This document shows positions 23,760 to 33,979 of a DNA stretch of 64,000 nt, one piece after another. Position numbers and translations under genes: made by a program. Each line of letters begins with the position of its first letter. The first letter of the stretch is position 1. The notes beneath the pieces were generated by a model that saw only the letters and a program-made list of their open reading frames with translations, was not told where the DNA came from and did not search any database. The DNA lies in contig JASJOG010000232.1 of NCBI GenBank assembly GCA_030142905.1, forward strand, positions 372,001 to 436,000, in the 5' to 3' direction. The DNA is from Heliopora coerulea. Its lineage: Eukaryota; Cnidaria; Anthozoa; Scleralcyonacea; Helioporidae.

Positions 23760-26700
23760 TTAGCTACTCTCCTTTTCATTCTTTTTCATCACCGTTCTTC
23801 CATCCATTACTTCAATCCCCATACTTCTCGCGGAGCCAATAACTGCTTTACAGACATTTTCCAGGGATGTATTTTGAAATACTTTATCCGTTTTCTTCAC
23901 CAAAGCAATTTCATAAATATGCTTTAACGTGACCGAACCAGCAACGTCCCTTCCTAAAAGAAAAACACGACGTGAATAAAGATACAAATTTACTAAAATG
24001 GATTACTTCTCCTTAAGAAAACAAATAGGAAATAAAAATTTGATATAATATGACTTTGGCTACTGAATTTGGGAAAGAGCGATGATGATGTGCCTCGTGA
24101 AACATTTTGTATTCGACGCACTATAAAAGCTGGCGGCTGTATATTTGATCATAATAGTGTGAGAACATACAATAACATCTAGGAATTGTTTTGGCAATTT
24201 AACATGAATTTACAACGTACAGTAGCTTTGTTCTTTACGATTTTTTAGCCATCTAAATTCTACCTTCAGTCATCAGGAGTTTCACAAAGGGGAACAACAA
24301 CACGGAAGTTTGACTCATTAAACAGAATTTTTGGTGATTTTAGTGATAGCGATAAACTCAAATATGCTGAAATAATACAACACATTAACTGGAAATCGAG
24401 GATTGTAGGTAATCGTCCTTTGAACGATCGGCCCTTGATTTGAAACATCTCCCTTTACCACTGTTCCAACAATTTTCACTATACACTGGAATCGTTTTGA
24501 AATATCAGTTCAAAAACGTTACAAAAACTATGAAGTTGCATTTGTCGAATGGACACAATGCTAATATTATCTTTACATGTACCTTATTGTTGTTTTAATC
24601 TTAACCGGACTTAATTTTCGCGATTTGTGCGATTGCAGAAAAATCGCAAAATTAATGTCCCGCAAAAATGGTTATCGCGAAAATAAACAACGCGAAATTT
24701 AACTTCTTATTTTTAAACCCTGTCAGTGCCCCAATTGTTATTGCTTAGTATGCCAATAGTGAGTAAAATTAAAATCTGTGGTGGCGAACCTCAGTCTACC
24801 GGCTTGTTTGTGAGTCTTGGTGTATAGAAAATTTTCGCGAAATTTAGTTCTTTTTAAGATGATTTTCCTGCCAAATTGCGAAATTTAAGGCTTGCGAAAT
24901 GTACTTATCTCAATTTCGCCGTGGAAATTAGTAACAATAAGGTTGTTTATACAAGTTCACTCTTGTCGTATTTTGAGTTTTACTCCAGCATGTCCAGGTG
25001 TTTTAACGGTTAAAAATAAACTTAACTAAAAATAAATTCTTGATTCCGAACTCTGTCGAACACGGCAAGTATTTTCCAAATAATATTTAAAAAGGGTAAA
25101 AGCTCCCTTTTGACTAAATGCAAGCTTTAGGTTTCCATTTCCAATATACCCTCTACTGGTGGGTGCAGTTCTTTTTATCTAAAAAACTGTTATCGTTGCT
25201 TATTTAGCAGTTTTCAACAGTTTGAACAATTCAACCCAAATCAAAAAGCAAACAGGATAAGCATTATCCAAATCACAAACTCAAAAAAAAAAACCGAAAA
25301 TAAAGCAAAGAGCAAACGGATTTATTTATTTATTCCGATGATGTCGCACCCTCTTTTGCATATCCTTCCAAATTCTCGCATGCATCTGTATTTAGCCAAA
25401 TAATGACGCCATGCAGATACGCATGAAGAGGCGTAAGTAACTCTGTAAAGAAAAGACTGCCTTTTCACTGCTTTGGCACATGGAAAACTATGATGATTTC
25501 TCATATATCAGTACATGAAAGTTGACAGGATGGGATAAACATGTAGAAAGAGAAATAAAGGCAGTTAATTGTAAAACAAAAGCGACTTTTTCTCGACATT
25601 CACTCAAATATTGCTCCGGTACATGACACGAATATTCCACTTCGCTTTTCATTGCTGAGCAAGCACAGGTTGCACTTTAGCCCATGATTCTCTGCTTTAC
25701 AAGATAATTTAATTTTACAAGGATGATAAGACAAGAATAAAACATGTAAGAATTGCAGATATTTCAACACAGCGGTGTAAATAGTAGTGAATAAACAAGG
25801 CAATGTAAAAATTATGAAATTTATACAGAATAACGATATTGGTATTGCTATCCTTGCATTTTTGAATTAATTGCTCGCTTCAGTGACTCAGCATAATGTC
25901 ACTTAATAAGAAATAATAAGACATACACAGTTAGCACTGCATGCGGTATAGTTTCACTGTTGAAAGAACCTTGTTAGGAAAGAAATATGTTGACTTGACG
26001 CAGGAAGTCATGGGCCAAGTGAGCAGGAACTCATTGGGCAACTTGAAAACTGCTCTCCCAATCATTAGCTATTTCACTTAACAAAACAAAAAAAAATTGT
26101 TTTACTGCCACTTTCGGGTTATAGCGATATACACATAGTTAAAATAACAGGTATTTAACTGCTCTAAACGGAAAAAGAAACAGTTACGAATTAGGATCTT
26201 CCCACATTGAAAACAGCCGCAGGGCACCGGATGTCTGGCTGCATGCATTTTTAACGTAAACTTTGAAACAAAAGCTGATACGATTTGTCGGGCATGTTGT
26301 CGGACAGCTGCTGAGAAGAGAAACTGTCTAATTCAATAAATTTGTTGCAGTGCAACAGATTTTTGGATTCGGATCAGGAATATAGCAGAGAAATTGTAAG
26401 TTTTTACGGCACAACTTTCACTATATAAGGTAGACCTTCAAACGTACATATGTTTTCTGTAATCCAGACGAGGTTGCGAATCGATTTTTCTAACAGCAAG
26501 TAAAAGGACGATAAGCAGAAGAGCTGAAATTAGACGAGTGCATCATAGCTTTTTGTGCTCTTTTCAATACCAATGGTGGTCGCATTATTTTACACTCTGC
26601 AGACGAAAATGAATGTTGTGCCCACGAATTTGTTGCCGAATTCAGAAGAAGAATCGACCAAAAGTTGATTTTTTTGTTCGGATTACCCACTGTAATAAAG

Positions 26701-29700
26701 TCGTTTCGTCTGGGGGACATAACGGACAAGAAAATAAGTTTTCTTTTCGAAACATGGCCATCAAGACTTCATGAAAGACAAACGAACTGACAAATGATAA
26801 GCTACTGAATGTAAATATGATTTTGTGGGTAAAATAAAATTGTCTGTGTGCCTTAAACTGAAAAGTAATTTACTGGCCGATTATATAGAGCGTCACTCCA
26901 ATTGCTATTTTAGCTGGAAGATCTAACGTATCCATGGCTTTTTTTTCTGAAGATTAAATTTCTTCAACCCAAGCAGTCAATATCACCAGTGACAACAAAC
27001 CGGAGCATTTGGACAAGGTAAAACGGCCTAAGTAAACATACCTATAAGCTTCTTAGAAAATCTTCATAATTTGTCGTTCCGCTAAAAATGTTTACTTGAA
27101 ACGATTCTTTGCATTGGTTCAAGCAAGTCGTTGACAGGCAACTACAAACATCGCCGTTTAACTTTTATGTTTCTCATATTCCCCGCGCCAAATGTTTAGG
27201 AGTAGACTCTGATTAGACTAAGACGGGGAAACAAAAGAAAATGCTAAAACAAAGGACGACCAAATTACTAACTGCTCGACACGTCATTAGTAAGTGCTAC
27301 CGAAATCTTCGAGACAGCGGATAAATTCTTGTAGTACAAAATACGGGAAAAAAAGTCGCCGGTGAAAAGACAATTGGAGATAATGAACGCTTGATACACA
27401 AGTACTATCAGCATGAAATAATTAGCAAGAGGAGAGAGTTTCAAAATTGGGCTAGAGTATTCAGGATTTTCCCACGCCCGAATCAGCTGGGCGCAATACA
27501 TGCTCATTAAATCGCATTTTTGTCTTCTGCCATATGTAGTGATTTTTACCCATCTGTAGTAATAATTTTTCCCTCAGCGATTACAAAGTCATGTCTTTCC
27601 CAAGTTACATGAGAATAGTCTGCCTTGGCAGACAACTGTTGTACGGGTTGTCTACGTTCATAAACCATTCGATTAATGGAGTCGATGTCCATAGCATTAA
27701 TCAATCAACTTCCATGGCGTCATCTCCGGGAGATTCCCTGAGCACCAACTTACATATTAGTCAATAAATAACTTACTTGTCATAAAAAGGCGGTTAATTC
27801 GTGACATGGTTCGTTCCGCTGGTTTACTTCACATATTTGTCACCCGAGTGAAAACAATACATAGCCTCAATTCTGTTTTCCCAATATGGAAACAACACTG
27901 AAAATCGAATTTCCTTGCACGTTGTTAAAGAAAGAAAACAAAACCAACGACATAAAGAAAAAACTAAACGACATCCAAAGTGCGGTTTGTGGGCTCCTAA
28001 ACACGAAAGGTGGTCGCTTGATCTTGTACTCAATGGACGGAAGTTATTCTGACGGTAATGTCGACGACATTACAAGAAGAGTGGAACAAAAGATGGCTTC
28101 TCTCATCGGGGATAACCCAGCAAAAGATAAGTTTGCTCGCGAAGCAGTGAAGCACTCGGAAATTAGCTTTCTGGTGGAGGTATTGTCTTCGTTATGCCAG
28201 CCATGCACGATAAACTATAAATTGTACTACATGAGTGCAACACTAGTAAAAGATGTCCCTTCATCGGAGCCTATGGAGAACATACACGATATGATCGAGG
28301 GTAACACCAGAAAGAGAAAACTTAAAGATCACGCCATAATTGGTAACCATAAACGACGTTTTGTCCACAGGGAAACAGTCGACTTACGGAAATGTGAGAG
28401 CACACAGTTCAAGAAGTTAAAAGACGAAAAATCCAAGAAATGCGATCTCGTCTCGCAGATGAAGAATAATAAGCTAGCCTGTTATGTTTCAGCCTTTGCA
28501 AACGGTGATGGTGGTCATATCTACTATGGCATAAAAACCGACAAGGACGGTAATAATGTTGTTGAAGGTGAGGTGGTGCAAGACCAGGATAAAATAATCC
28601 AAGAAGTGGACAAAACTATAAAAAATATGTGTTGGCTAAAAGAGTTCGCTGCTCCTGAGAAAGGAAAGCAATGGGACATCTTCTTTGAGCCGGTGTCGGG
28701 AGTCAGTGGGAGTGATCCCAAGTTTATTATAGTTATTTCAGTAGCTCCTTTCCCAGGAGGAGCATTTGCTGAAGAACCTGAAAGTTATCATGTGGTCGAT
28801 AGAGAAGTAAGGCCATTGCAGTATTTGGAGTGGAAAAGGAGATTATGTCAGCATCGAATTTCAGATAGAACACCAATTCAATGGACTGTGGGGCGATCCA
28901 GTTGGAGTTCCGAGAGTGCGAAAAAAATGCACGAACAGATCGTTGACCAGTTAGTTAAACTTCGAAATAATGGTAGTAAGCAAGACTTTGAGAAGTACAC
29001 AAGAGAACTACTGAAGAATCCTGACTGTACAAGTAATACCAAAATTATAATCCGGCAACAACACGCAGCATACTCATTTAGGGTAGGTAATCACAAGGAA
29101 GCGGAAAAACTACTTAAGGAAAATGAATATCTTGTGAGTAAGTCTCCAGATGCTGCAATATATGAAGTTAGGAGGTTGTACTGGATGTGTGTTGTCAAGC
29201 GTTCACAAGGGGAACTCCGAGAAAGCGCTGAACTTCATACCAGTGCAATCCAGAATGGACTACTAACACAAACCATACTCATTGAACCATGGCTTTTCGT
29301 TCACAAAGCTAAAGTACTCGAAATTCGTATTGCCGAAATGAGTGATTCTGATGACTACAACAGTCTTGTAGAGGAATGCAAAGAGCTCTTACACCAAGCC
29401 TTGATACGAGCATTAGACCTTGAGCATTCAAGAATTGGTGTTGTCGCACTCAAGCAAAGAGTGCACGTCTTTCTCGCCAAAATTTTATACGGATATTTCC
29501 TAAACCAAGGCAAGCTAACTCGCAGGAAAGTACTCAAAGAAAGTGATCGTAAAGAGGCCGATGAAATGTTGGATATTGTTGCTAAATCGTCTGATAGTGA
29601 GGGTTGGCCAATGACGTCACTATGTGAATGTGAATACCTTCTGGTGAAATCTGCACAATATATTAGAAACTATGAACAGTATGAAGATCCTAGATATCTT

Positions 29701-32700
29701 GAGATGGCTCGCGGAAAATCTGAAGAAGTTTTAAAGACTGGCGAAAAGAAAAACTTTAAAGATGTTATCAATTATGCAAAGGCACAACTGGATTATCTTC
29801 GAGATTTGACGCATCCATGAAGAATTAAAGTATATGAAAGAACACTGCTCCATATTGACTTGTCAGTGTTCTTTCCCAGGCTCACTGCCAAAAAGTCGTG
29901 TTTCCTTTAAACAAGAAGATATTAATAAGGAGTTTGGTTGAAATGTACTACCATAAATGTATGAAATGTTTGCAATGGTATCAATAATAACATGAAATTG
30001 TGGTTGTTCATTCGCCCTGGGGCAGTCTAAATTTCTGTTCAGTGTTAAGTACAATATTTATTTTCGATCATAAAGTTGTTAATTGAGCACTGTAAACTAA
30101 GTCTCTTAAACTGAGTGGTTGCACGCGTGATTACAAAAAGTTAGTAAACGTCACAGTTTATGAAAGACAAATGAACTGATGAATGATAAGCTACTGAATG
30201 TAAATATGATTTTGTATAGAAAATAAAATTGACTGTGTGCCTTAAACTGAAAAGTAATTTACTGGCCGATTATATTGATCGTCACTCCAATTGCTATTCT
30301 AGCTGGAAGATCGGTTCTACAAGACTCCCTGACTGTGGTTACACTGAAACAAGGAGTGCTTGTCAGCCTTGCCAGAATGTCCCTGGGATCATTTTGATGC
30401 CATGACAAGTTAACCTGAAAGAAAGTCTGCACAGACTTTGTCCTTGAAGAGGCTAATAAGATACTTGAAATTGTGGATCCGTCATATAATTGTCAGGGGT
30501 GGCCAATGCCAGGATTGTGCAACTGTGAATATCATTTGGTGTGATCTGAACAAGACACTTAAAATTGGGAAAGACATAGGGGTAAACGTTTTCTCAAATT
30601 GGCAGTCAGCAATTGTAAAAAGGTCTTGAAGATTGCAAAGAAGATAAACTTTAACATTATTTCTGGTTATGCAATTCAACAGCTGAATTATCTGGAAGGT
30701 CTTTTGCAAACGTTAATTAAAATACATTAAACATTAGGAATTAAATTATTAATTAGGTTATTCTTTGGTATTATTTATTTAATTGAAAATTAGGAATTAA
30801 GACACATAAACAAAAACTGAAGTAGGAACCCTGTGCTAAAAGAAGAGGTGAACAAACATTCTCATACAGGTATGATTGCCAAGGTCTAAAGAGATAATTT
30901 ATATTTCAAGAGAAATTTGGATTTAAAGTTGTTCAAATTTTATGCTAATTTAGATCACAATTCCAAGCTATGTCTTTGTACTGTTTTTTTTTTCCCTCTG
31001 TGTGTGTGTGTGTGTGTGTGTGTGTATGATTTCCTCATGAATTATTCATGAGTTTGAGAGGTATTTGATGATTTCTTCAACTTACCCCCTTGCTGGGGCA
31101 CATCACTCAAATTTGCCCAACATGCTCATGCAAATGAATAAAAATGTTCCATTTTTTCCCACATCTTTGCCAAATGAAATAGAATTTTAAGGGATTCTTT
31201 CATTAATTTTATTTAAAGTGCTACCAATATGGCTGCTATGATGTCATGAACAAACATCATCTTGCTGATTTTGTATACTTTTTCAAAAATTCATGGCTGA
31301 GACCAATTCATCTTGATAACTGAGCAATTTCAGCATTTTTAAAAGAAATGCTCTTTGGTCCATTCAACAATACTGTTCAGTCAAGTATTTCCACAAATTT
31401 TGAACAATAACAAGAGTGAAAGGCATCATCCATCAATTACAGTAAATATGGGTATCTTACAAATGGTTCCCTGATAGATTTTTTCCTCCACTACAGTAGA
31501 TGACTATCATGATTCAAGGACTGATTACCACCCCTCTTTCCTTGAAGCTCAAAATTTACTAATAAAATATGGTGCAATCTTTAGACAGTACACCTCCAAA
31601 AGCATGCTGGTAATCTTAGTTGACATGATTTTTTTGAATTCCAGTTTTATGTCTATCATTGATTCCAAGAACCTTAAAAATTAAAAAATTGCTTTTCTTT
31701 GTATTTAGCTAAAGAAAACTCATTTTTAAATCCCATAATGTGGTATATCTATTGCATATCAGTGTAATATTGTGCCTACAATTAAAACTATTATCAGGGC
31801 CCTGCTTCCTTGCTGTTAGAAAAAATCTTCTGCCAGGTTAGGACATTTTGAAGGCTCACTGTCGTGCTGTGATAGTAAATGCATTTAACTGGACACAAAG
31901 CAAGTCTTTCCTTTAAGTGGAAGTAAGTGAAACTTTACTTGTATTGCTGTTGTCCAGATTGGGATACCAGATTTTAACTCAGGGTATGTAATTTATATAT
32001 TTGCTATACTGCTGCTAGACGTACAGCTAAAAATAAATGTATTTCTAGCCTTGTATCACATGGTTTAACTTATATATTAATGTTCAACAATGGCATAATC
32101 AGTATATCTAATTTCTAATGTTACTTATATTTTCGACTTTAAACTTTAAGAAGAGTAGTGGCATTCTTGAGGTTATACACTATCTAAAAGATAGAAAAAA
32201 AGCTTCTCAACATTTTGAGTGAAGGCCCTTCGTCCGGAGATCAGTAGCCACTTTTGGAGACTTGGCTACTAATCTCCGGATGAAGGGCTTTCGCTCGAAA
32301 TGTTGAGAAGCTTTTTTTCTATCTTTTAGATAGTGTATAATCTCAAAAACACCACTGTTTTATCGAAGCTATCTACACTGGATCCCTGCGCCTTTTAAGA
32401 AGAGTACGACATTTCCCAAACACATAGCTGATTGCATCATACACTGTGTTATTCATTTTCTTTCATCAGCTACATACATGTATATAATCCTTACCTGGTT
32501 TTGAAGACCCTTTATCAATTCCAGCAGCCTGTTTTAGAAAGTATGAGACTGGTGGTGTTGTGGTTTCAAAAGAAAAGCTTCTGTCAGCCTATCAAGCAGT
32601 AGAATCACAGTTTAAAACATTTAGGTTTATGATTCAGTTTGGTTCAAAGTAATATCCGTTCATAAGGGCAAAATACATTAGCATTGTGGAGGCAGAGTGT

Positions 32701-33706
32701 TACTTTTACTTTTGATAAGACAGTACTACATGTCTTGAAAGTGGACTTGCTAAGTGGGTGGCTTTAACGTTATATCTTTCACTTGTTTATTGATGTTGAA
32801 CATAGATTCATTCAAGATAAATTGGTTTAGATCCCACAAGTATTGACAACTCTTGCTAAAATATATACTGCATGATATGTATACCAGTTCAACCAAGCTA
32901 TTAACCAGTACCATACAATTTAAATCAAAGCAGTCCACAAAAGATGGGTTGCCACTATCTACCTTGAAGGTAATCCTGGTCGGTATAGGGACACCAGGTT
33001 TAATATCTTTTGTTCGGTCATTAAATTCTTTACAAAATTGTGCAATATTAACTCCTCTCTAGAAAATATAAAAGCAAATATAACAATAATTTGAATTTGC
33101 AATAAATGTAAAGCATCATTAATAAAAACCTCAATGCGACCACTTAATAGGCAGCTGGCTGGGAAAAATAAAATACTTAAGTAAATTGCAGGCAGTTGCT
33201 GAGCATCAGCATCAGTGCTGTATGTTTTGTATGGGTTAAAATGGTTTAAACATAAATTCATGTATTGGTTGGTGCGTTGAGCTTCAAACCAAGGTGCACT
33301 GGGTATAAATTTTGCATGCCCCCATACGCAGAGGGTATGACATTTGAGGTTTAAAATTAGTGTATGGCTGGAGTTAGAATGATAGATAGAATTACAGCTT
33401 GAATTAAGATAGGAATTCGGAGTAAGGTATTTAGCTAAATTCAGAAATGCCAGTGAAATAGTAACAGCACAAAAACTTCAAGTACACGCGGCATGCTGGC
33501 TTTAATAGCAGTCATAGTGCGCTAATACTACTACAAAAAGAAAACTTATCCTTACCGCACATCTATGCTTTTTAGTGCATACTTTTTAAAATTACCTGTC
33601 CTAATTGCGGTCCTAACGGTGGAGATGGAGAAGCTTTTCCAGCAGGGATATATGTACGTAATCTACCAAGGATTTCGCCAGATTTTCGTGCAGCTTTTGC
33701 CGACAT
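23760..33706 (-). CDS. MRPL11: Mitochondrial ribosomal protein L11 (uL11m), copy A, four exons
   Basis: Minus-strand exons 33706-33596, 33058-32963, 32588-32495 and 23953-23760 (stop TAA) join in frame through AG/GT borders to 164 residues; animal MRPL11 is about 190. Exon 1 encodes the L11 signature PPLGPQLGQ. Exon 2 begins [13 protein letters not shown], exon 3 encodes [12 protein letters not shown], and exon 4 contains [14 protein letters not shown] and IGSARSMGI, all hallmarks of L11 binding at the GTPase-associated centre of the large mitoribosomal subunit. I took ATG at 33706 because it matches the conserved N-terminus; an in-frame ATG at 33787 would add 27 codons. Intron 3 is about 8.5 kb and holds the Schlafen-like gene A on the other strand. 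Its upstream side is cut off by the hAT element, so its promoter may be shortened. Confidence 0.92.
26513..26788 (+). pseudogene. Relic of a Schlafen-like N-terminal lobe
   Basis: A plus-strand frame contains [17 protein letters not shown], which lines up with [17 protein letters not shown] of the intact genes (residues 35-51), preceded by a matching LKLDE-type helix. The frame runs on about 60 further codons to TGA without clear similarity, and an in-frame stop lies just upstream. It is present only in copy A. This is what remains of a third Schlafen-like paralog; its C-terminal counterpart may be the relic at 30,329-30,720. Confidence 0.65.
26771..26923 (+). repeat. 153-bp direct repeat, left member
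   Basis: From ATGAAAGACAAACGAACTGA to TAGCTGGAAGATC, this matches 30,160-30,312 with few differences and the same length. The pair brackets the intact Schlafen-like gene A. It follows directly on the N-terminal relic, while the right member leads into the C-terminal relic. Confidence 0.85.
27886..29820 (+). CDS. Schlafen-like protein A, nested in MRPL11 intron 3
   Basis: One exon, 644 residues. The Schlafen core has an N-lobe ([13 protein letters not shown], 35-47) and a C-lobe of AlbA_2 type ([17 protein letters not shown], 200-216; then [12 protein letters not shown], 294-305, matching vertebrate FAKEPDSWHV). Residues of about 340-640 are helical with TPR-like repeats (for example [19 protein letters not shown]) and replace the helicase of long mammalian Schlafens. 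Of the three acidic nuclease residues of SLFN11/13, only the first aligns as acidic (Glu171); the second position is Lys176, and the third is Thr218, beside Asp219. The CC zinc ligands are also absent (PGGAF), so tRNA cleavage is doubtful. Known Schlafens restrict viruses and control translation; the function here is inferred. An ATTAAA signal follows the stop. Confidence 0.88.
   Translation: METTLKIEFPCTLLKKENKTNDIKKKLNDIQSAVCGLLNTKGGRLILYSMDGSYSDGNVDDITRRVEQKMASLIGDNPAKDKFAREAVKHSEISFLVEVLSSLCQPCTINYKLYYMSATLVKDVPSSEPMENIHDMIEGNTRKRKLKDHAIIGNHKRRFVHRETVDLRKCESTQFKKLKDEKSKKCDLVSQMKNNKLACYVSAFANGDGGHIYYGIKTDKDGNNVVEGEVVQDQDKIIQEVDKTIKNMCWLKEFAAPEKGKQWDIFFEPVSGVSGSDPKFIIVISVAPFPGGAFAEEPESYHVVDREVRPLQYLEWKRRLCQHRISDRTPIQWTVGRSSWSSESAKKMHEQIVDQLVKLRNNGSKQDFEKYTRELLKNPDCTSNTKIIIRQQHAAYSFRVGNHKEAEKLLKENEYLVSKSPDAAIYEVRRLYWMCVVKRSQGELRESAELHTSAIQNGLLTQTILIEPWLFVHKAKVLEIRIAEMSDSDDYNSLVEECKELLHQALIRALDLEHSRIGVVALKQRVHVFLAKILYGYFLNQGKLTRRKVLKESDRKEADEMLDIVAKSSDSEGWPMTSLCECEYLLVKSAQYIRNYEQYEDPRYLEMARGKSEEVLKTGEKKNFKDVINYAKAQLDYLRDLTHP
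29824..29829 (+). promoter_or_regulatory. Putative poly(A) signal ATTAAA of Schlafen-like A
   Basis: ATTAAA starts 4 bases after the stop codon. It is a common variant hexamer and is also present after copy B. It is very close to the stop, so a later signal may be used instead. Confidence 0.35.
30160..30312 (+). repeat. 153-bp direct repeat, right member
   Basis: This is the partner of 26,771-26,923. It is also present in copy B at about 48,905-49,057, where the left member is missing because that interval was replaced by a Gypsy fragment. Confidence 0.85.
30329..30720 (+). pseudogene. Relic of a Schlafen-like C-terminus, copy A
   Basis: Translated pieces parallel the last roughly 125 residues of the intact genes. 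[15 protein letters not shown] matches [16 protein letters not shown] later piece [10 protein letters not shown], then [15 protein letters not shown], matches EADEMLDIV and [15 protein letters not shown]. The end ([19 protein letters not shown]) matches the final helix. Several stops and frame shifts break it. The same relic follows the gene in copy B, so it predates the duplication. Confidence 0.75.
30999..31025 (+). repeat. (TG)n microsatellite
   Basis: About 13 TG units here, against about four at the matching place in copy B (near 49,720). This is a simple length difference between the two copies. Confidence 0.9.
32158..32406. mobile_element. Fold-back insertion with 13-bp target duplication, copy A only
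   Basis: About 249 bp are present in A and absent from B. TTTAAGAAGAGTA lies on both sides (32,145-32,157 and 32,394-32,406), while B has a single TTTAAGAAGAG. Two arms of about 90 bp are near reverse complements and meet at a short loop (ACTTTTGGAGACTT). The right arm contains CGGATGAAGGGCTTTCGCTC followed by GAAA, close to the hammerhead ribozyme core pattern (CTGATGA, stem II, GAAA) found at ends of Penelope-like elements. Target-duplication length fits a retroposed element. Confidence 0.75.
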
Positions 33707-33979
33707 GTTGACTTTCAAACCGCTGATTTGAGCCCAGCGAAAAAAAGTATGAATATCGTTCGTACAAAGGGAAAATCTCTGCGACAAAAGTGTCGCGTAT
33801 ATTTTTTTTCCAATTAATGGCGCTTGTTTTAGTTTTTTGGCTGTTTTCCAGCTTTTCCGCGCTATTTTCTTGACAGAATACTCAGTTCTACCATTTTATG
33901 CTAGAAATAATCCAGTTCAGCGGTTTACCACTTGAATAATGTTTTCCATATCACTGGACACTAGCAGCCATTTGTGAAA

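Larger units (their letters stand above)
19264..33841 (+). repeat. Segmental duplication, copy A
   Basis: Base-by-base reading shows this 14.6-kb segment repeated in the same orientation at 36,549-52,438. Both start at ATGAAAAGCGAAACATAATC and end near AATGGCGCTTGTTTT. Most non-coding stretches differ by only a few percent by eye. It holds MRPL11 copy A and the nested Schlafen-like gene A. Copy-A-specific parts are a 2.09-kb segment at 25,611-27,697 (replaced in B), a fold-back insertion at 32,158-32,406, and about 215 bp at 33,325-33,540. Confidence 0.93.

Noticed and set aside
27268..27697. Possible gene on the minus strand with a frame starting [15 protein letters not shown] near 27,693
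   Set aside because: It is about 45 codons with a possible donor, but I found no partner exon or family. The start overlaps the 16-base string shared with the Gypsy LTR, so it is likely an element remnant.
30999..31025. CRISPR array or other prokaryotic features
   Set aside because: The window is clearly eukaryotic; short repeats are microsatellites or transposon motifs.
32750..32938. Minus-strand frame continuing from MRPL11 exon 2
   Set aside because: It follows exon 2's GTAGAT donor and has no L11 similarity; the real exon 3 is at 32,588-32,495.
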